64,000 nt of DNA from Tipula vernalis (Eukaryota > Arthropoda > Insecta > Diptera > Tipulidae): NCBI GenBank assembly GCA_958295665.1, contig OY282558.1, positions 332,479,106 through 332,543,105 on the forward strand, read 5' to 3'. This document shows positions 9,879 to 21,136 of the stretch, one piece after another (within the stretch, counting starts at the first letter, position 1; every line of letters starts with the position of its first letter). Under the pieces are notes generated by a model. It saw nothing but the letters and a program-made list of their open reading frames with translations, searched no databases and was not told the DNA's origin. A program made the position numbers and the translations under genes.

Positions 9879-11630
9879 ATGGGAATAGATAAAAGAAAAA
9901 GTGTGAAAAGTTTAGAGGACACACATTATAAAGCACCACGTGGAAGGCCACCTAAAACCACTGTTATTACCGTTGAAAAAAGAAGTAACATGGATTTTAT
10001 TAAAAAAGGGGACAAATTAAACTTAGAAGGCATTAATATATCAGAAAATTGGCGTATATGGAAGCAAAATTACGAAATATTTTTTACGGCAATAGAAGCG
10101 TCGAAAAAACCAAAACCAATCCAGGGGGTCAATTCTCGTTCTATGAAAAAACCTAATGAAAAAAAAGTTTTCATTTTGATTCCATCAAGTCTTTTTCATT
10201 TATAACATTTTACACAACGACAATAAGCGATTCTCGATGTCCAAATGAAAAAGAATCGTGAGAAAAACGCTGAATAAGTTATTTCCATAGTAAGCTACAC
10301 TGTAAACACATATTTTTTCGAGTTTCATGTATATTTCCGCTAGCTGATACAACAATTGGTTTAAATATTAGTTAAATAAATGATAAAGTAGATTTAGTTA
10401 ATCAGTTTTTGTCATTGGCTGTCAAAATATAAAGTAAATTATAAAATTGACCAAATTATTTTTAAAACTTAACTAAATTAATTATTTGGAGGCTTTTCTT
10501 AAATATACGAAATAGTTTTTAATAGATTTACTTATTAGTTAAGTTTAAAGTGAATCATATTATAGTTTCAATGCACATTTAATGGTAAAAATACAAATTT
10601 AGTTTTTATAGAATTTTATTTCCATATTTATGATGTTCTCACCGCCAAAATGGTCGGTGAGAAAGTTTTATTCATATGAAAAGATTTTGACGTCATTTTT
10701 CTCCTTCTCATGGAACATGAATCGGAAATGTGTATTTGTCACTGAAAAAACTTTTCATTGTACTTTTCATAGAACGAGAATTGACCCCCAGGTTGCTATC
10801 TTTTTAAAACGCAATTGGACCGGAGGCAGTCGAGATTTTTAATATGTTCAACTTATCGGAAGAAGATAAAGTTAATTATGAAAAAGTGGTCTCATCATTC
10901 GAAAATTTCTGCCAGCCACGTAAGAATGAATTGTACGAAAGTTTCCTGTTTCGTAATCGAAAACAAGATAATGGTGAACCGTTTGACAAATTTCTACTGG
11001 ATATTAAAAAACTCCTTCGAACATGTGGGTACAAGGACGAAGATCGTATTTTACGTGATAAACTAATGTTAGGCGTAGCGGGTAAGCAGTTACAAAAAAG
11101 ATTTTTGGAAGCTGATGATGGAATAACATTAGCGAATGTAGTGGAAATGAGAAGAGCAGCCGAAGCGTCAAAGAGTCAAATAATGGATATTCAGAAACCA
11201 AGTACATCGTTAGACACAATTAATCACGATAGAGAAGACAAGACACAGATGGCAGCAATCAACAAAACAATCTTTAGTAAAGATAAGTATCAGGCTAATA
11301 AAACGAATTATAATAGTTATAAGAACAAACAATTCAATAGAAATCAAAATGGTAAAAACAATTTTGCATCAAATTTTAGGCCAAATTATAACCAAGATGC
11401 TAGGCATGAAATCTACAAAAAATGTACATATTGTTTGTTATTACATGTACCTAAAAGGAAATTGTCCGGCTTACGGTAAACAATGTGGAAATTGTGGTAA
11501 GTTAAATCATTATGCCTTTGCTTGCCTTACAAAACGTGTCAAAGAATTAAATCTATCTTTCGATGAGAATTTTTATATTGACGCAATAGGAAATGAAAAT
11601 CAAGCTAACGGCAAATCATGGTTTGAATGA
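9879..11630 (+). pseudogene. Gypsy B gag, interrupted by a DNA element
   Basis: Begins MGIDKRKSVK with an AT-hook-like basic segment (PRGRPPK, residues 28-34), then a capsid block ISENWRIWKQNYEIFF typical of insect Gypsy gag. The frame stops making sense at 10124, where a DNA element is inserted, and resumes at 10791 with VAIFL. One extra A near 10807 shifts the frame, and the capsid then runs as a 211-codon block (10844-11479). The zinc region (about 11419-11525) is C-x2-C, H, CPAYGKQC, C-x2-C, NHYAFAC and is itself split by a second frameshift. Acting as particle core in the family, it is non-functional here. Confidence 0.85.
10125..10788. mobile_element. Non-autonomous TIR DNA element inserted in Gypsy B gag
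   Basis: 664 bp with near-perfect terminal inverted repeats of about 25 bp: GGGGTCAATTCTCGTTC at the left end and its complement at the right. It is flanked by CAG at 10122-10124 and 10789-10791. Removing the element plus one CAG rejoins the gag frame at ...PIQ/VAIF.... No transposase is encoded. A 3-bp duplication with GGGG ends is compatible with superfamilies that make 3-bp TSDs (Harbinger, Zator and others); I cannot choose among them. Confidence 0.85.
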
Positions 11631-11639
11631 GTAAGAATA

Positions 11640-14206
11640 CAAAACTATTGTATTATTTTTAAATTAGATACGGGAGCTCAGGCAAATGTCCTTCCTCTAA
11701 ATTAATTAAAAAAATTAAAAACTATAAATTTAAATAAAAGCTTCGCTAAATTAGAGGCTTATGGAGGAACGGCATTGAAAGTAGTCAGTGAAGCGGAGAT
11801 AGTGTGCTTTGTAAAAAATGAAGTATCTATACAAAAGTTTCTGGTCATTGATTCCAATACAGTACCCATACTTGGACTTCAAGCGTGTACAGATTTGAAT
11901 TTAGTGGAAAGAATAGACTCATTAAATAATGACAGTAAGAAACAATTTTTAATGAAACATGCGGAAAATTTCAATGGACTTGGTTGTTTTATAGATAATT
12001 TTAAAATACAATTAAAAGATAATGCTATTCCGGTAGTAAAACCAGATAAACGTATTCCACTAAAATTAATTAATCCGTTAAAAATAGAGTTAGAATCCCT
12101 TTCTGGCCGTGAAATAATTGAGAAAGTAGATGAGCCACCAGAATGGGTATCCAACTTAGTTATAGTGGAAAAGCCAAACAAGAAAATTAGAATATGTCTA
12201 GTACCTTTCGGTATTAAAATTGCGCCAGAAGTTTTTCAAAAATATAACCAAAGAAATTTTTTAGATATACCAGGTGTAGTAGTTTACATTGACGATCTGT
12301 TGATTTTTGCGGAAACAGAACAAGAGCATGACGAAATAATAGACAAAGTCATGAACCGGGCAAAAGAATTAAATATTAAATTTAACAGCTCTAAATTACA
12401 GTACAAAATAAATCAAGTACATTTTTTAGGACACATTATATCCGAGAACGCAATTGCCTGCAATCCCAATAGAACGAAAGCAATTTCCGAAATAGGAATT
12501 CCTGGATCTAAAACAGATTTACAAAAGCTTTTAGGAATGGTAAACTATGTTCGCACTTTTGTTCCAAGTATGTCCGATTTGTCAAAACCACTACGAGAAC
12601 TGTTAAAGAAAAACGTCATATATAAATGGCTACCAGCTCTAATTGAATCGTTAAATAAAATTAAAAATTTAGTTATTAATGCCCCACTTTAAAACCTTTT
12701 GAAGCCAACAAAGAAATAACAATACAATCGGATAGTAGTAAAGACGGTATAGGTGACGGTAGGCCTAAGCTTCGCCTCTCGAAATTTAACAGATGCGGAA
12801 ACCTGGTATTCCTAAATTGAGAAGGAAATGCTTGCCATTTGTTTCGCTTGCAATAAATTCCATAATTGGATTTACGGAAGGACTATTCCGTTATGACAGA
12901 CCACAAACCGCTCCTAGGAATCATGATGAAAAAATTCTATCACCAAAACTGCAACGTATGAAGTTGCGGCTCTTAAATTATGACGTTAAATTAAAATTTG
13001 TGCCGGGAAAATATTTATTTATTGCTGACTTACTTTCGAGATACTACGATATACATGAGAAAAGTACGGAAATTGAAGATCTGTCTGAGTTAATTCATAC
13101 AATAAATGTTAGTGATAAAAAGAAGCAACTATTTCAACAAGAAACTAATAATGACGAAATATTAAGCTAATTGAAAAATATTTTAATCGAAGGTTGGCCA
13201 ACAGAAAGGCGGAAATTACCAGAAAATCTTAGATTTTATTGGAAATTCAGGGATAGCTTATTATTAGAAGATCAGATAATTTTCTATAATGAAAAGATAG
13301 TAGTTCCAGCATCCTTAAGACTATTTATTTTAACTGAAATTCATAAGGGCCATTTAGGGATAGAAAAATCGAAAGCCTATGCAAGAACTCTAATATACTG
13401 GCCAGGAATTAATCAAGATATTGAGAAAAAAGTAGCTGCATGTGATATTTACCAAAAGTTGAGGAACTCAAATATAAAGGAAATTCTAATCCCTCACGAG
13501 ATACCGAAAATTCCGTTTAATAAAATTGGCATGGACGTGTTTGAATTCAACGGGAACAATTACTTAGCCGTAGTAGATTATTTCTCAAAATTTTTAGAAG
13601 TTATTATAGCTTAAAAAATAAGACTGCTCTGCACATTATAAGTAAATTAAAAGAAGTATTTGCAGTACATGGAATACCACGAGAAATTGTAGCCGATAAT
13701 ATGCCTTTCGGATCGTATGATTTTAGAAAATTTGGAGAAGAATTAGACATAGTAATAATCACATCAAGCCCTCATTACCCACAATCAAACGGTATGGCCA
13801 AAAGAGCTGTGCAAACCGCAAAAAAACTTATTGCGAAAATCAGAAGAATCAAAAAAAGATATTTGGATTGCGTTACTTGAGTATCGAAATACTCCCATTC
13901 AACAATTGGGTTTATCCCCAAATGAACTGCTTATGGGGAGAATAACGCGCACTTCGATACCCAGTAGAAACGAATTTTACATTTCACCGTTTTTGCCGGA
14001 TTAAGAAAATCAAAAGGTATTACGATCGAAACAAAATAATTGGTAAAGAGTTTAAGGAAGGAGAAATTGTATGGGTGCTGGTTGGAAAGCAATGGAACAA
14101 AGCAAGAATTTATAAAAAACACTATTCTCCGAGATCATATTGGATTGAGTTGGACGATGGAAGAATTCTACGACATAACTCAAGTTTTGTAAGGCATGTG
14201 AGGTAA
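11640..14206 (+). pseudogene. Gypsy B pol: protease, RT, RNase H, integrase, broken
   Basis: Protease with an intact D-T-G-A at 11667-11678, followed by a stop at 11702. The next 305-codon block (11775-12692) runs from the protease C-terminus into RT. RT is internally deleted in frame: after KKIRICL the sequence jumps to VPFGIKIAPEVF, removing the palm block with the first catalytic Asp, while VVVYIDDLLIF (YIDD) is retained. RNase H is present as scraps (QSDSSKDG, TDHKPL). Integrase (13171-13614 on) has the H-x3-H part of the zinc domain but Tyr replaces the last Cys (CDIYQK). In the core, D in MDVFEF and D in VADN remain, but the third acidic residue is Lys (NGMAKRAV). The CTD ends at 14206 with SSFVRHVR. 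Confidence 0.85.
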
Positions 14207-14480
14207 ATATGTAAGATAACGAAATCCACCACTAAACATTTGTAGATTTCATTTTGCTGAAGATTATAATGATATAAGCAAATTATACAAAAAAAAAAAT
14301 ATAAATCAATCAAACGGTGATTTTACTGTTAGGATAAGATAAATTGTAATTATTGTAAAATTGTAATCTAGTTTTTTTTTTTTTTTTTTTTGAAAAGAGA
14401 GAGAAGTATAAATAAACAAATTAAATAAAATGTATATGTAAATGAACATAATAGAAATTTGTAAAACGTTAAAAAATTGT

Positions 14481-14492
14481 AAAAGGAGGAGA
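14481..14492 (+). promoter_or_regulatory. Polypurine tract of Gypsy B
   Basis: AAAAGGAGGAGA sits immediately before TGATG of the 3' LTR, the expected primer for plus-strand synthesis. A 20-base T run at 14372-14391 lies upstream. Confidence 0.75.
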
Positions 14493-14768
14493 TGATGTAT
14501 ATTTAAGAATTAATATTAGATGGAGCAATGCACTGAATTGCATTACGTTAAGTGTTTGCGTGTAGATTCAAAAAATAACATGATCGATGAGCAGCCAGCA
14601 AGAGGAATATAAAAAACAAGAGTTGTGTCAGTTGTGTCTAGAAATTAAAAGCACAATAATGTAATAAAGTTGTAGACTGTATTTATAATAAAAATTATAA
14701 TAAACATAAACATTTGGTGTAGTTCTTAAATACATGTAGATAAATCAAAGAAAGTTACAAATATAACA
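14493..14768 (+). repeat. Gypsy B 3' LTR
   Basis: Starts TGATG and ends AACA. It contains a block (GGAGCAATGCACTGAATTGC) missing from the 5' LTR and lacks the expansion found there. Confidence 0.9.
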
Positions 14769-15990
14769 CACTTTTCATCCTGATAAATTTTGCTTCACCT
14801 TTACAATAAACCTTTTATTAATATTTAAGTTTGTACATGAATATCAAGCCAATCGGATCAAAAACAGGCAGACATACATGTATTATAGAGCTACAAAATA
14901 TTTAATACCTAATACCATCTTGTTTGTCCTGAGAATTATTTGTTTTGCTAGAAAGGATCAATCACAAAGAAAATTATAATTGCTAGTGCCAGAAGGTATT
15001 AACTGAAATAATACCTAAATCGTACACACACGTAATACTGATATAATTTAATTTTTCGTTTGTTTGGTATTTGTTTACAGTCACGTTTCGCCGAATACAT
15101 ATATTGTGAACTACGTTTTGCTTAAACACTTATGTACATATTCAATTATTTAGTACTACGTAACATTTGTGTCTGTCATATCATTGTTATAATTTAATAA
15201 AACAAATAGAATATATTCCTGTATGCTTTGAGACAAAACAATAAAAAAATTTAAACGAATTACTGCATCTTTGAACTATGACAATTTAAAATATGTACTA
15301 AACAACAGTACAAATACAAAAGACAGTTTAGTTTGAGTAAACTACATATATTTGGATTACACATAAGTCTCTTTGTTCTAACTCGATTCCTTTCGTTATT
15401 TGATTTCGTTCCAACAACTAAATTGCCATGATGTTGATGGAATACAGCAAAACATAAGACAATATAAGATTTTATGTCAAACGAACAATATAAAATAAAT
15501 TAAATTATCTTGTATCCGTGAAATCATTTGTTATTTTCTTACTTTTAACGAGGCAAAATAATTTCATTTTCAACGACTTAATATATAGTATGTACATAGT
15601 AAAATGTCACAAATTATATTCATAATTCACTATCATGGTTGTGATGTTGTTGTATGGTCTTAGAATTATGAAAAATAAAAGGGCAATTATAACTTAACTT
15701 TGCATTAAATTAAAATTTGAAGGGAAAATAAAATCCGCCTGTATTTATTTATGGTTCCTTTGTTACATGTTTGGTTACATTAATTTTTTATCGACGCGAT
15801 AATGATATATGTAAATAGTTTTTATCCACTTTTGATATATAATAGCTATAACCCATTGTTATTCTATAACCCACGCTGCTAGGGGTAACGTGAGTTATAT
15901 TTGGTATAACAAAATGTTGAGTAGTCATTGGAAAATTATTCATAGTCAAATTGAGTGAAAAACTATATTCCAAAAAGTAGTTAAATTATG
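14769..15990. other. AT-rich intergenic sequence
   Basis: No gene, repeat boundary or RNA recognised. Confidence 0.6.
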
Positions 15991-17275
15991 TCTGTGAAGT
16001 TAGCCCGAAAATTATCCCAGAAAAGTGTGTTGGCAACACTAATATATAATGATACAACAATATCACGATATTTTACCTGTCATCCCAGAAAAATATATCT
16101 ATCCTGACATTATTTAGTGTCAGCCCGGAAAAAAACTATCATGCTATTTTTATGTCATCCCGAAAAAACTATCGTGACAGTATTTATCCCGAAAAAATAT
16201 TTTTACAAGATATATGAGTTAATAACATGTAAAAATATTTTTTGGGCTAAATTTATACGGATATTTTTTGTGTTTTCTTGCCAATAGCTGCACATTTTCA
16301 ATACGAAAAGCGGAGCAATAGTTAAACGTAAGTTGTAATTCCAAGAATTGTTAGAAGAAACCATCACAAGCACAATTATAAAAATTCTAGATCCAACTAG
16401 GATTCATAAAAGTCATACAAAATATGTATACAGCTTGCTTATGGCCACAGTAAAAAAAAATTGTATTAGCCGTTAGGCAGATATAGTCCCTTGAAGTCAT
16501 ATAAGATATCAATTAACGAGCACGGCTTGGTATAGGTTTTGTATGCTATGAATGCAGCTTGCTTATGGTAACAGTAAAAAAAAATTGTATTAGCCGTTAG
16601 GTAGATATAGTCCCTTGAAGTTATATAAGATATCAATTAACGAGCACGGCTTGGTATAGGTTTTATAGGCCATGAATGCAGCTTGCTTATGGCCACAATA
16701 AAAAAAAATTGTATTAGCCGTTAGGTAGATATAGTCTCTTGAAGTCATATAAGATATCAATTAACGAGCACGGCTTGGTATAGGTTTTCTAGGCCATAGA
16801 TACAGCTTTATGATGACCACAGTAAAAAAAATTGTATTAGCCGTTAGGTAGATATAGTCCCTTGAAGTCATATAAGATATCAATTAACGAGCACGGCTTG
16901 GTATAGGTTTTGCATGCTATGAATACAGCTTGATTATGGCCACAGTAAAAAAAAATTGTATTAGCCGTTAGGTAGATATAGTCCCTTGAAGTCATATAAG
17001 ATATCAATTAACGAGAACGGCTTGGTACAGGTTTTGTAGGCAATGAATGCAGCTTGCTTATGGCCACAGTAAAAAAAAATTGTATTAGCCGTTAGGCAGA
17101 CGAGCACGGCTTCGTATAGGTTCTGTATGCTATGAATGCTCAATTTCTACGGCAGATTATGTAAATATATTTTGTTTCGTTATAGTTTCCATAATACGCT
17201 AGTTATAATATATTAGTTTTACCATATTTAACTATAATCGTTTTCTGGGATTTTTTTCCGGGCTAATTTCACAGA
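15991..17275. mobile_element. TIR element with an internal minisatellite
   Basis: The left end (15991-16027: TCTGTGAAGTTAGCCCG then ATCCCAGAAAA) is the inverted complement of the right end (17241-17275), with a few mismatches. Next to the left terminus, the motif GTCATCCCGAAAAA with ATCGTGACA repeats about four times in degenerate form (16075-16205). The interior is a 124-bp tandem array. No transposase is present, so it would be non-autonomous. TAAATTA occurs just outside both ends but I cannot prove a TSD. Inverted ends plus an internal satellite resemble foldback or HINE-type elements; the superfamily is unassigned. Confidence 0.7.
16429..17139. repeat. Six-copy 124-bp tandem repeat
   Basis: TTGTATTAGCCGTTAGG starts at 16461, 16585, 16709, 16832, 16956 and 17080, a period of 123-124 bp. 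Units share CAATTAACGAGCACGGCTTGG and differ by a few substitutions each. The last unit has an internal deletion of about 40 bp. Variation is mostly in the 15 bp after GGTTTT. Confidence 0.95.
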
Positions 17276-17423
17276 GGTGGTAAATTAAAGTACACCATAG
17301 CAATTTAAAGAACGGTCACTATGATAAAATGTATTTCAAAATTCAATGCTCCAGTGTGAAAATACAAAATGGAACTATTTCCTAATAATTTACGAAATTT
17401 ATTTCAACAAAAGTGGGTAAAAC

Positions 17424-17543
17424 GTTGTATGCCACTCGAGAGCAAAGATATATTATCCACTCGGGATAATGTCCCACTCGGCTATCGCCTCATGGGACAA
17501 ACTTTTCCCTCATGGATAATATTTTGTTTTGCTCACTAGTACC
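17424..17543. repeat. Imperfect hairpin (about 120 bp)
   Basis: Two arms fold around TATC near 17483: AGCAAA-x-ATATTATCC at 17441-17459 pairs with GGATAATATTTTG-x-TTTGCT at 17513-17532, and GTCCCACTCGGC pairs with GCCTCATGGGAC. The arms are about 75% complementary by eye. It is probably a small foldback MITE or a remnant of one. Confidence 0.6.
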
Positions 17544-17826
17544 ATAAATTACTATTTCTTCAAATCTAATAAATTAGGCTTTCCCACTTAAGTTTGCAAG
17601 AGCTAAAAATTTTCTTTTATGACACCATTGTTAAAAGAGACTTACTTTTAACACCCCAATAAATATGGTCATGTCACCCGCCTAAAAACTGTTACACTTG
17701 AAGTCGATTTAAGCGGGCACGACTGCAACTACAAATATATGAAACTAACTGTTATTAGTCAAAATTGGCATCATATTATCTGTCAAAAATCGTAGTTTTT
17801 TAAAATGTGTAAAATGAAAGAATTAT

Positions 17827-18657
17827 TTATTGAAAGTATGCTCGATTTGCAGCTACAACTTTCCTCCATTTTTCAGGCAGTTTACCCTTGGCGATCCAAT
17901 CATTAAGCCAAGTTTCGATCTCTGCGCGAGAACTGAACCGCTGTTCAGAAAGAGACGACTGCATCGACCGGAATAAGTAGTAATCTGAAGGAGCTATGTC
18001 TGGTGAATACGGCGGGTGGGGTAGAACTTCCCAGTCCTGCCTGTCCTTGTTAATAATTTTTCACAACGTGTTTCACCTAATTCAAGCGGTTCATAATATA
18101 AAAATCCTTTCTGATCCTACCAGATACAGAGGTTATGACCTTATTGTAAGGGATATCTCGCTTTGGTTGCGATGGACCAGCTTTACCACGATTCACCCAA
18201 GATTTTTGGCATTTGGGATTCTCATAACAAAATCCATTTTTCATATCCAGTAACTATCCGATGCAGAAAACCTTTTCTTTGTTGACTTTGAATCAGTATT
18301 TCACAAATGGTTTTTGACGTTCGAGGTCTCTTTCTTTTAATTCATGTGAAACCCAGTTGTTAGCTTTTTGAACCATTCCGATTACTCCTACATGCTTTGA
18401 GAAGAATCTTCATCCAGTAACGTTTCCAATTCAGCATCTTCAAATTTTTTGGGTGGTTTTCCATGCTCTTTATCTTCAATGCCAAAATCATCATTTTTAA
18501 ATCGCCGAAACCATTCTTTGCACATTGTATTCGATAGAGCATGCTCACAGTAAATTTCCACAAACAAACGATAAGTTTCCGCTGCACTTTTCCTTGCAAT
18601 AAAATAATGTAATAAAACTTCCCGCAAATAATGTTTATTTGGAATAAAATTCGACAT
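17827..18657 (-). pseudogene. mariner transposase, dead
   Basis: Minus strand. The N-terminal 89 codons (18657 down to 18388) start MSNFIPNKHYLREVLLHYF and form the paired helix-turn-helix DNA-binding region, with WFRRF and PKKFED as in mariner. The middle is frameshifted but shows NNWVSHELKERD, GFCYENP and KSWVNRGKAGPSQPKRD. The C-terminal end (about 18020-17827) is clean: HPPYSPDIAPSDYYLFRSM carries the third catalytic Asp, and the protein ends YFQ-stop. It is about 277 codons long against about 345 in the family, with a deletion around 18010-18090 that removes the second Asp region. Termini near 17650-17700 and 18790-18835 are too diverged to place. Confidence 0.9.
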
Positions 18658-19244
18658 TTGAAAGAGTTAAAAATACTATTGGTTTACACTTCAACCAAAT
18701 GTCGTATACTGCGTTTGATAGCTGACATCAATTACTATAGAATACAGTATTGCGCAGTTATAGTTTACGTAAGCAGTAAAAATAACGACACCAATTGAGA
18801 AAGGGCGGAGTCATATTCACACACCCAATAAGTAAAGAATTCTATTAATTGGCTGCAATTTTGTTAAATTCTTGTTTGCTTTGTACCGATTTTCCATAAT
18901 TGAGAAGCATAAATTTCAGCGTGTATACACGTTAGTTTATTCTTATGTTCTCCTTCTAGTTTCTGGTTTCATTTTATAATTATATTTTTTCTTAATTGTT
19001 TATTTAAGATTCTTTTATTTTAAAGAACTACGTACCTGCTGGAAGTGAAAAAATTGTTTTGTTTCGGACCACAAACTTCCACCTTGAAAAGCAAAAAATA
19101 CTTACCGTCACTTGATGGCACGCTAATAACTATTTTCCTTAAAGTCTTACCAAAACTATAAGTCCGTGAGAAAGAGTGTGTGTGTGTCTAAAATAGGAAC
19201 CACTATTATATACAAATCAATATTTACCACAAAAAATGACTATT
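18658..19244. other. mariner 5' flank and AT-rich spacer
   Basis: The first 150 bases probably belong to the mariner 5' UTR and terminus. Beyond that I see no feature apart from a short GT run near 19175. Confidence 0.5.
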
Positions 19245-19537
19245 AAGGTTGATTCACCAGATTTGTCCATTGAGCTCGTCAAGAAAATGACAACTTGACG
19301 GAGTTAAAAACCGAGTTAAAAAATATATTATCTCTCTTTTGTGGGGGTGTTGGGTGCGTCTCAATAGGGTAGGGGTTGACCGTCTATAGCCATGTATCTC
19401 GTGGTCTATATTCCAACGCTGCAACTATGTAGAAACCACCAAATGTGTCTAGTATACCTCCACGTGGTAACACCCGGGCAACGATGTGAAGCATCGGCGA
19501 AATACTAGAGGCGAGTGCAGTACACTATAAATGAGCA

Positions 19538-21136
19538 ATGAGCGGAACAAATAAGGAAACTAATACCCCAGGTGGTACACCTGTTGCTCAGGTAAATCCA
19601 CCCTCTTCGGAGGTCGGTCTCATGGATTCTGGGGGAGACCAGCCATTGCTATACTACAATTATTTTAACCAATCCCAAGACATGTTGGTGAATAAACAAA
19701 CTCATTTGAGTGAAACAGAAAAGGACAATTCACATCCCTTCCAGAGGAGTAACAAAGTCGCGTATTCTCCGATAAGAGGCGGTAGTCCCTCCATTGGGGC
19801 CAGCAGCCACATCACTCGTTCTACAAACGAAGAAAAGCTTCACAATGAATTGTGTAAAGCTAATAATGCATTAGTTGAAGCCAACAATATAAATAAGCAA
19901 CTGAATATTACAATTGCATGGATGCAGGAGCGTTTGAAGACGCTTGAAAACGAAGTTAAAGCTCTTAAGCCAAAGGAGGACATCGGTTCTACTCCTAACC
20001 AGAATACAACTCCACAAGAGTATCATACGGATGAAGAAGAACTAGCTCGAGAAACTGAGTGGATTAGAGTTAAAGGTGGGAGAAAAAAAAGGAGACGGAA
20101 TAATACGCCCTCCCCACCTCAATTAAAGGATAATGTTCCAAATATTATCCAGAAACAACCAAAAAAAATACCTCCACCACCACCAATAGTAATAGATGAA
20201 GTCAAAGACTACGATGTACTCTATGAAAAAATAAAAACAATAACTGCTACTGATAAGTTTAATGCAAAGGTGATGAATGGAAACACCATCAAAATAAACT
20301 TAGAAGATGCTGAAACATACAGAAAAATGACAAAAATGTTAAATGAAGAAAAACGTGCTTGGCACACGTTTGAAGATAAACAAACCAGACCAATTAGGGT
20401 CATGACTAAAAACTTACACTCTACGTGTAAACCAGATAAAATAATTGATGACCTGAAAGCAAAAGGATTTAAGGCAACTGAAGCATCGATTAAGCTAAAA
20501 CGGAGAGGCAAAGTACCTCTCAACATGTTTATGTTGACCTTCGATACTGATGAAGATATCGAAAAAGTTTATCAAATTAAATACATCTTGGGGTGCAAAG
20601 TGGTTATTCAGCCTCTAAGAAGATCTAAGCTTATACCACAATGTAAACAATGTCAAGCCTATGGACATACACAAAAATATTGCAACAAGGAACCTAGGTG
20701 TGTCAAATGTTTAGGTAAACATCATACCAAAGATTGTGTAAAAGCCCAAAATGTTCAACCTAAATGCGTTCACTGTGGAGAAAACCATCCGGCTAACTAC
20801 AGAGGATGCAGCGTTGCTATTGAACTGCAAAATATCAAAAATAAGAACGTGATTGCTAAAAATCCAAGTTCATTCAGGAAACAAGCGGTTAAGATGAACC
20901 GACCCAAAGTAAATCGGAGAGTGTCGGGAACTACTCAAGGACAATTTGGTAAAATGACTTATGCTCAAGTAATGATGAGCAACGGAAATCCAGGAAAAAT
21001 TGCTCAAAATGACGATATAAGTCAAACACTTAAATTAATTTTAAGCAGACTAAATACATTTGATGAGCGATTACAGAAACTAGAGTACAGCACTAAGGGA
21101 GCCATCCCTAAACAGAAAAATGGCCAAAGATCTTAG
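19538..21136 (+). CDS. Jockey ORF1 (gag-like nucleic-acid-binding protein)
   Basis: A single intact 532-codon frame. Order: a Ser/Thr-rich N-terminus; a coiled-coil-like segment (about residues 98-150); a basic patch KGGRKKRRRNN (about 179-189); a PRE_C2HC-type domain (about 284-365, with RPIRVMTKNLHSTCK); then three zinc knuckles at bases 20642-20809, CKQC...H...C, CVKC...H...C and CVHC...H...C. This is the standard Jockey-clade gag, which binds element RNA and assists target-primed reverse transcription. I chose the ATG at 19538 because it is in frame; an ATG at 19531 is in another frame. It overlaps ORF2 by 17 bases, typical of the clade. Confidence 0.93.
   Translation: MSGTNKETNTPGGTPVAQVNPPSSEVGLMDSGGDQPLLYYNYFNQSQDMLVNKQTHLSETEKDNSHPFQRSNKVAYSPIRGGSPSIGASSHITRSTNEEKLHNELCKANNALVEANNINKQLNITIAWMQERLKTLENEVKALKPKEDIGSTPNQNTTPQEYHTDEEELARETEWIRVKGGRKKRRRNNTPSPPQLKDNVPNIIQKQPKKIPPPPPIVIDEVKDYDVLYEKIKTITATDKFNAKVMNGNTIKINLEDAETYRKMTKMLNEEKRAWHTFEDKQTRPIRVMTKNLHSTCKPDKIIDDLKAKGFKATEASIKLKRRGKVPLNMFMLTFDTDEDIEKVYQIKYILGCKVVIQPLRRSKLIPQCKQCQAYGHTQKYCNKEPRCVKCLGKHHTKDCVKAQNVQPKCVHCGENHPANYRGCSVAIELQNIKNKNVIAKNPSSFRKQAVKMNRPKVNRRVSGTTQGQFGKMTYAQVMMSNGNPGKIAQNDDISQTLKLILSRLNTFDERLQKLEYSTKGAIPKQKNGQRS

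Larger units (their letters stand above)
9580..14768 (+). mobile_element. Gypsy-family LTR retrotransposon B (both LTRs, dead)
   Basis: LTRs at 9580-9855 and 14493-14768 share long identical blocks, for example TGATGTATATTTAAGAATTA at their starts and GTTACAAATATAACA at their ends. A primer site, gag, protease, RT, RNase H, integrase and polypurine tract lie between them in Gypsy order. The zinc-finger gag and integrase CTD resemble Mag-like Gypsies. ACTTTT occurs at 9574-9579 and again at 14770-14775, one base beyond the 3' LTR, and may be the TSD with a one-base insertion. gag is split by a later DNA element. Confidence 0.9.

Noticed and set aside
16429..17139. CRISPR-like regular repeats
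   Set aside because: Units are directly adjacent, 124 bp long and near-identical throughout, without repeat/spacer structure, in a eukaryotic genome.
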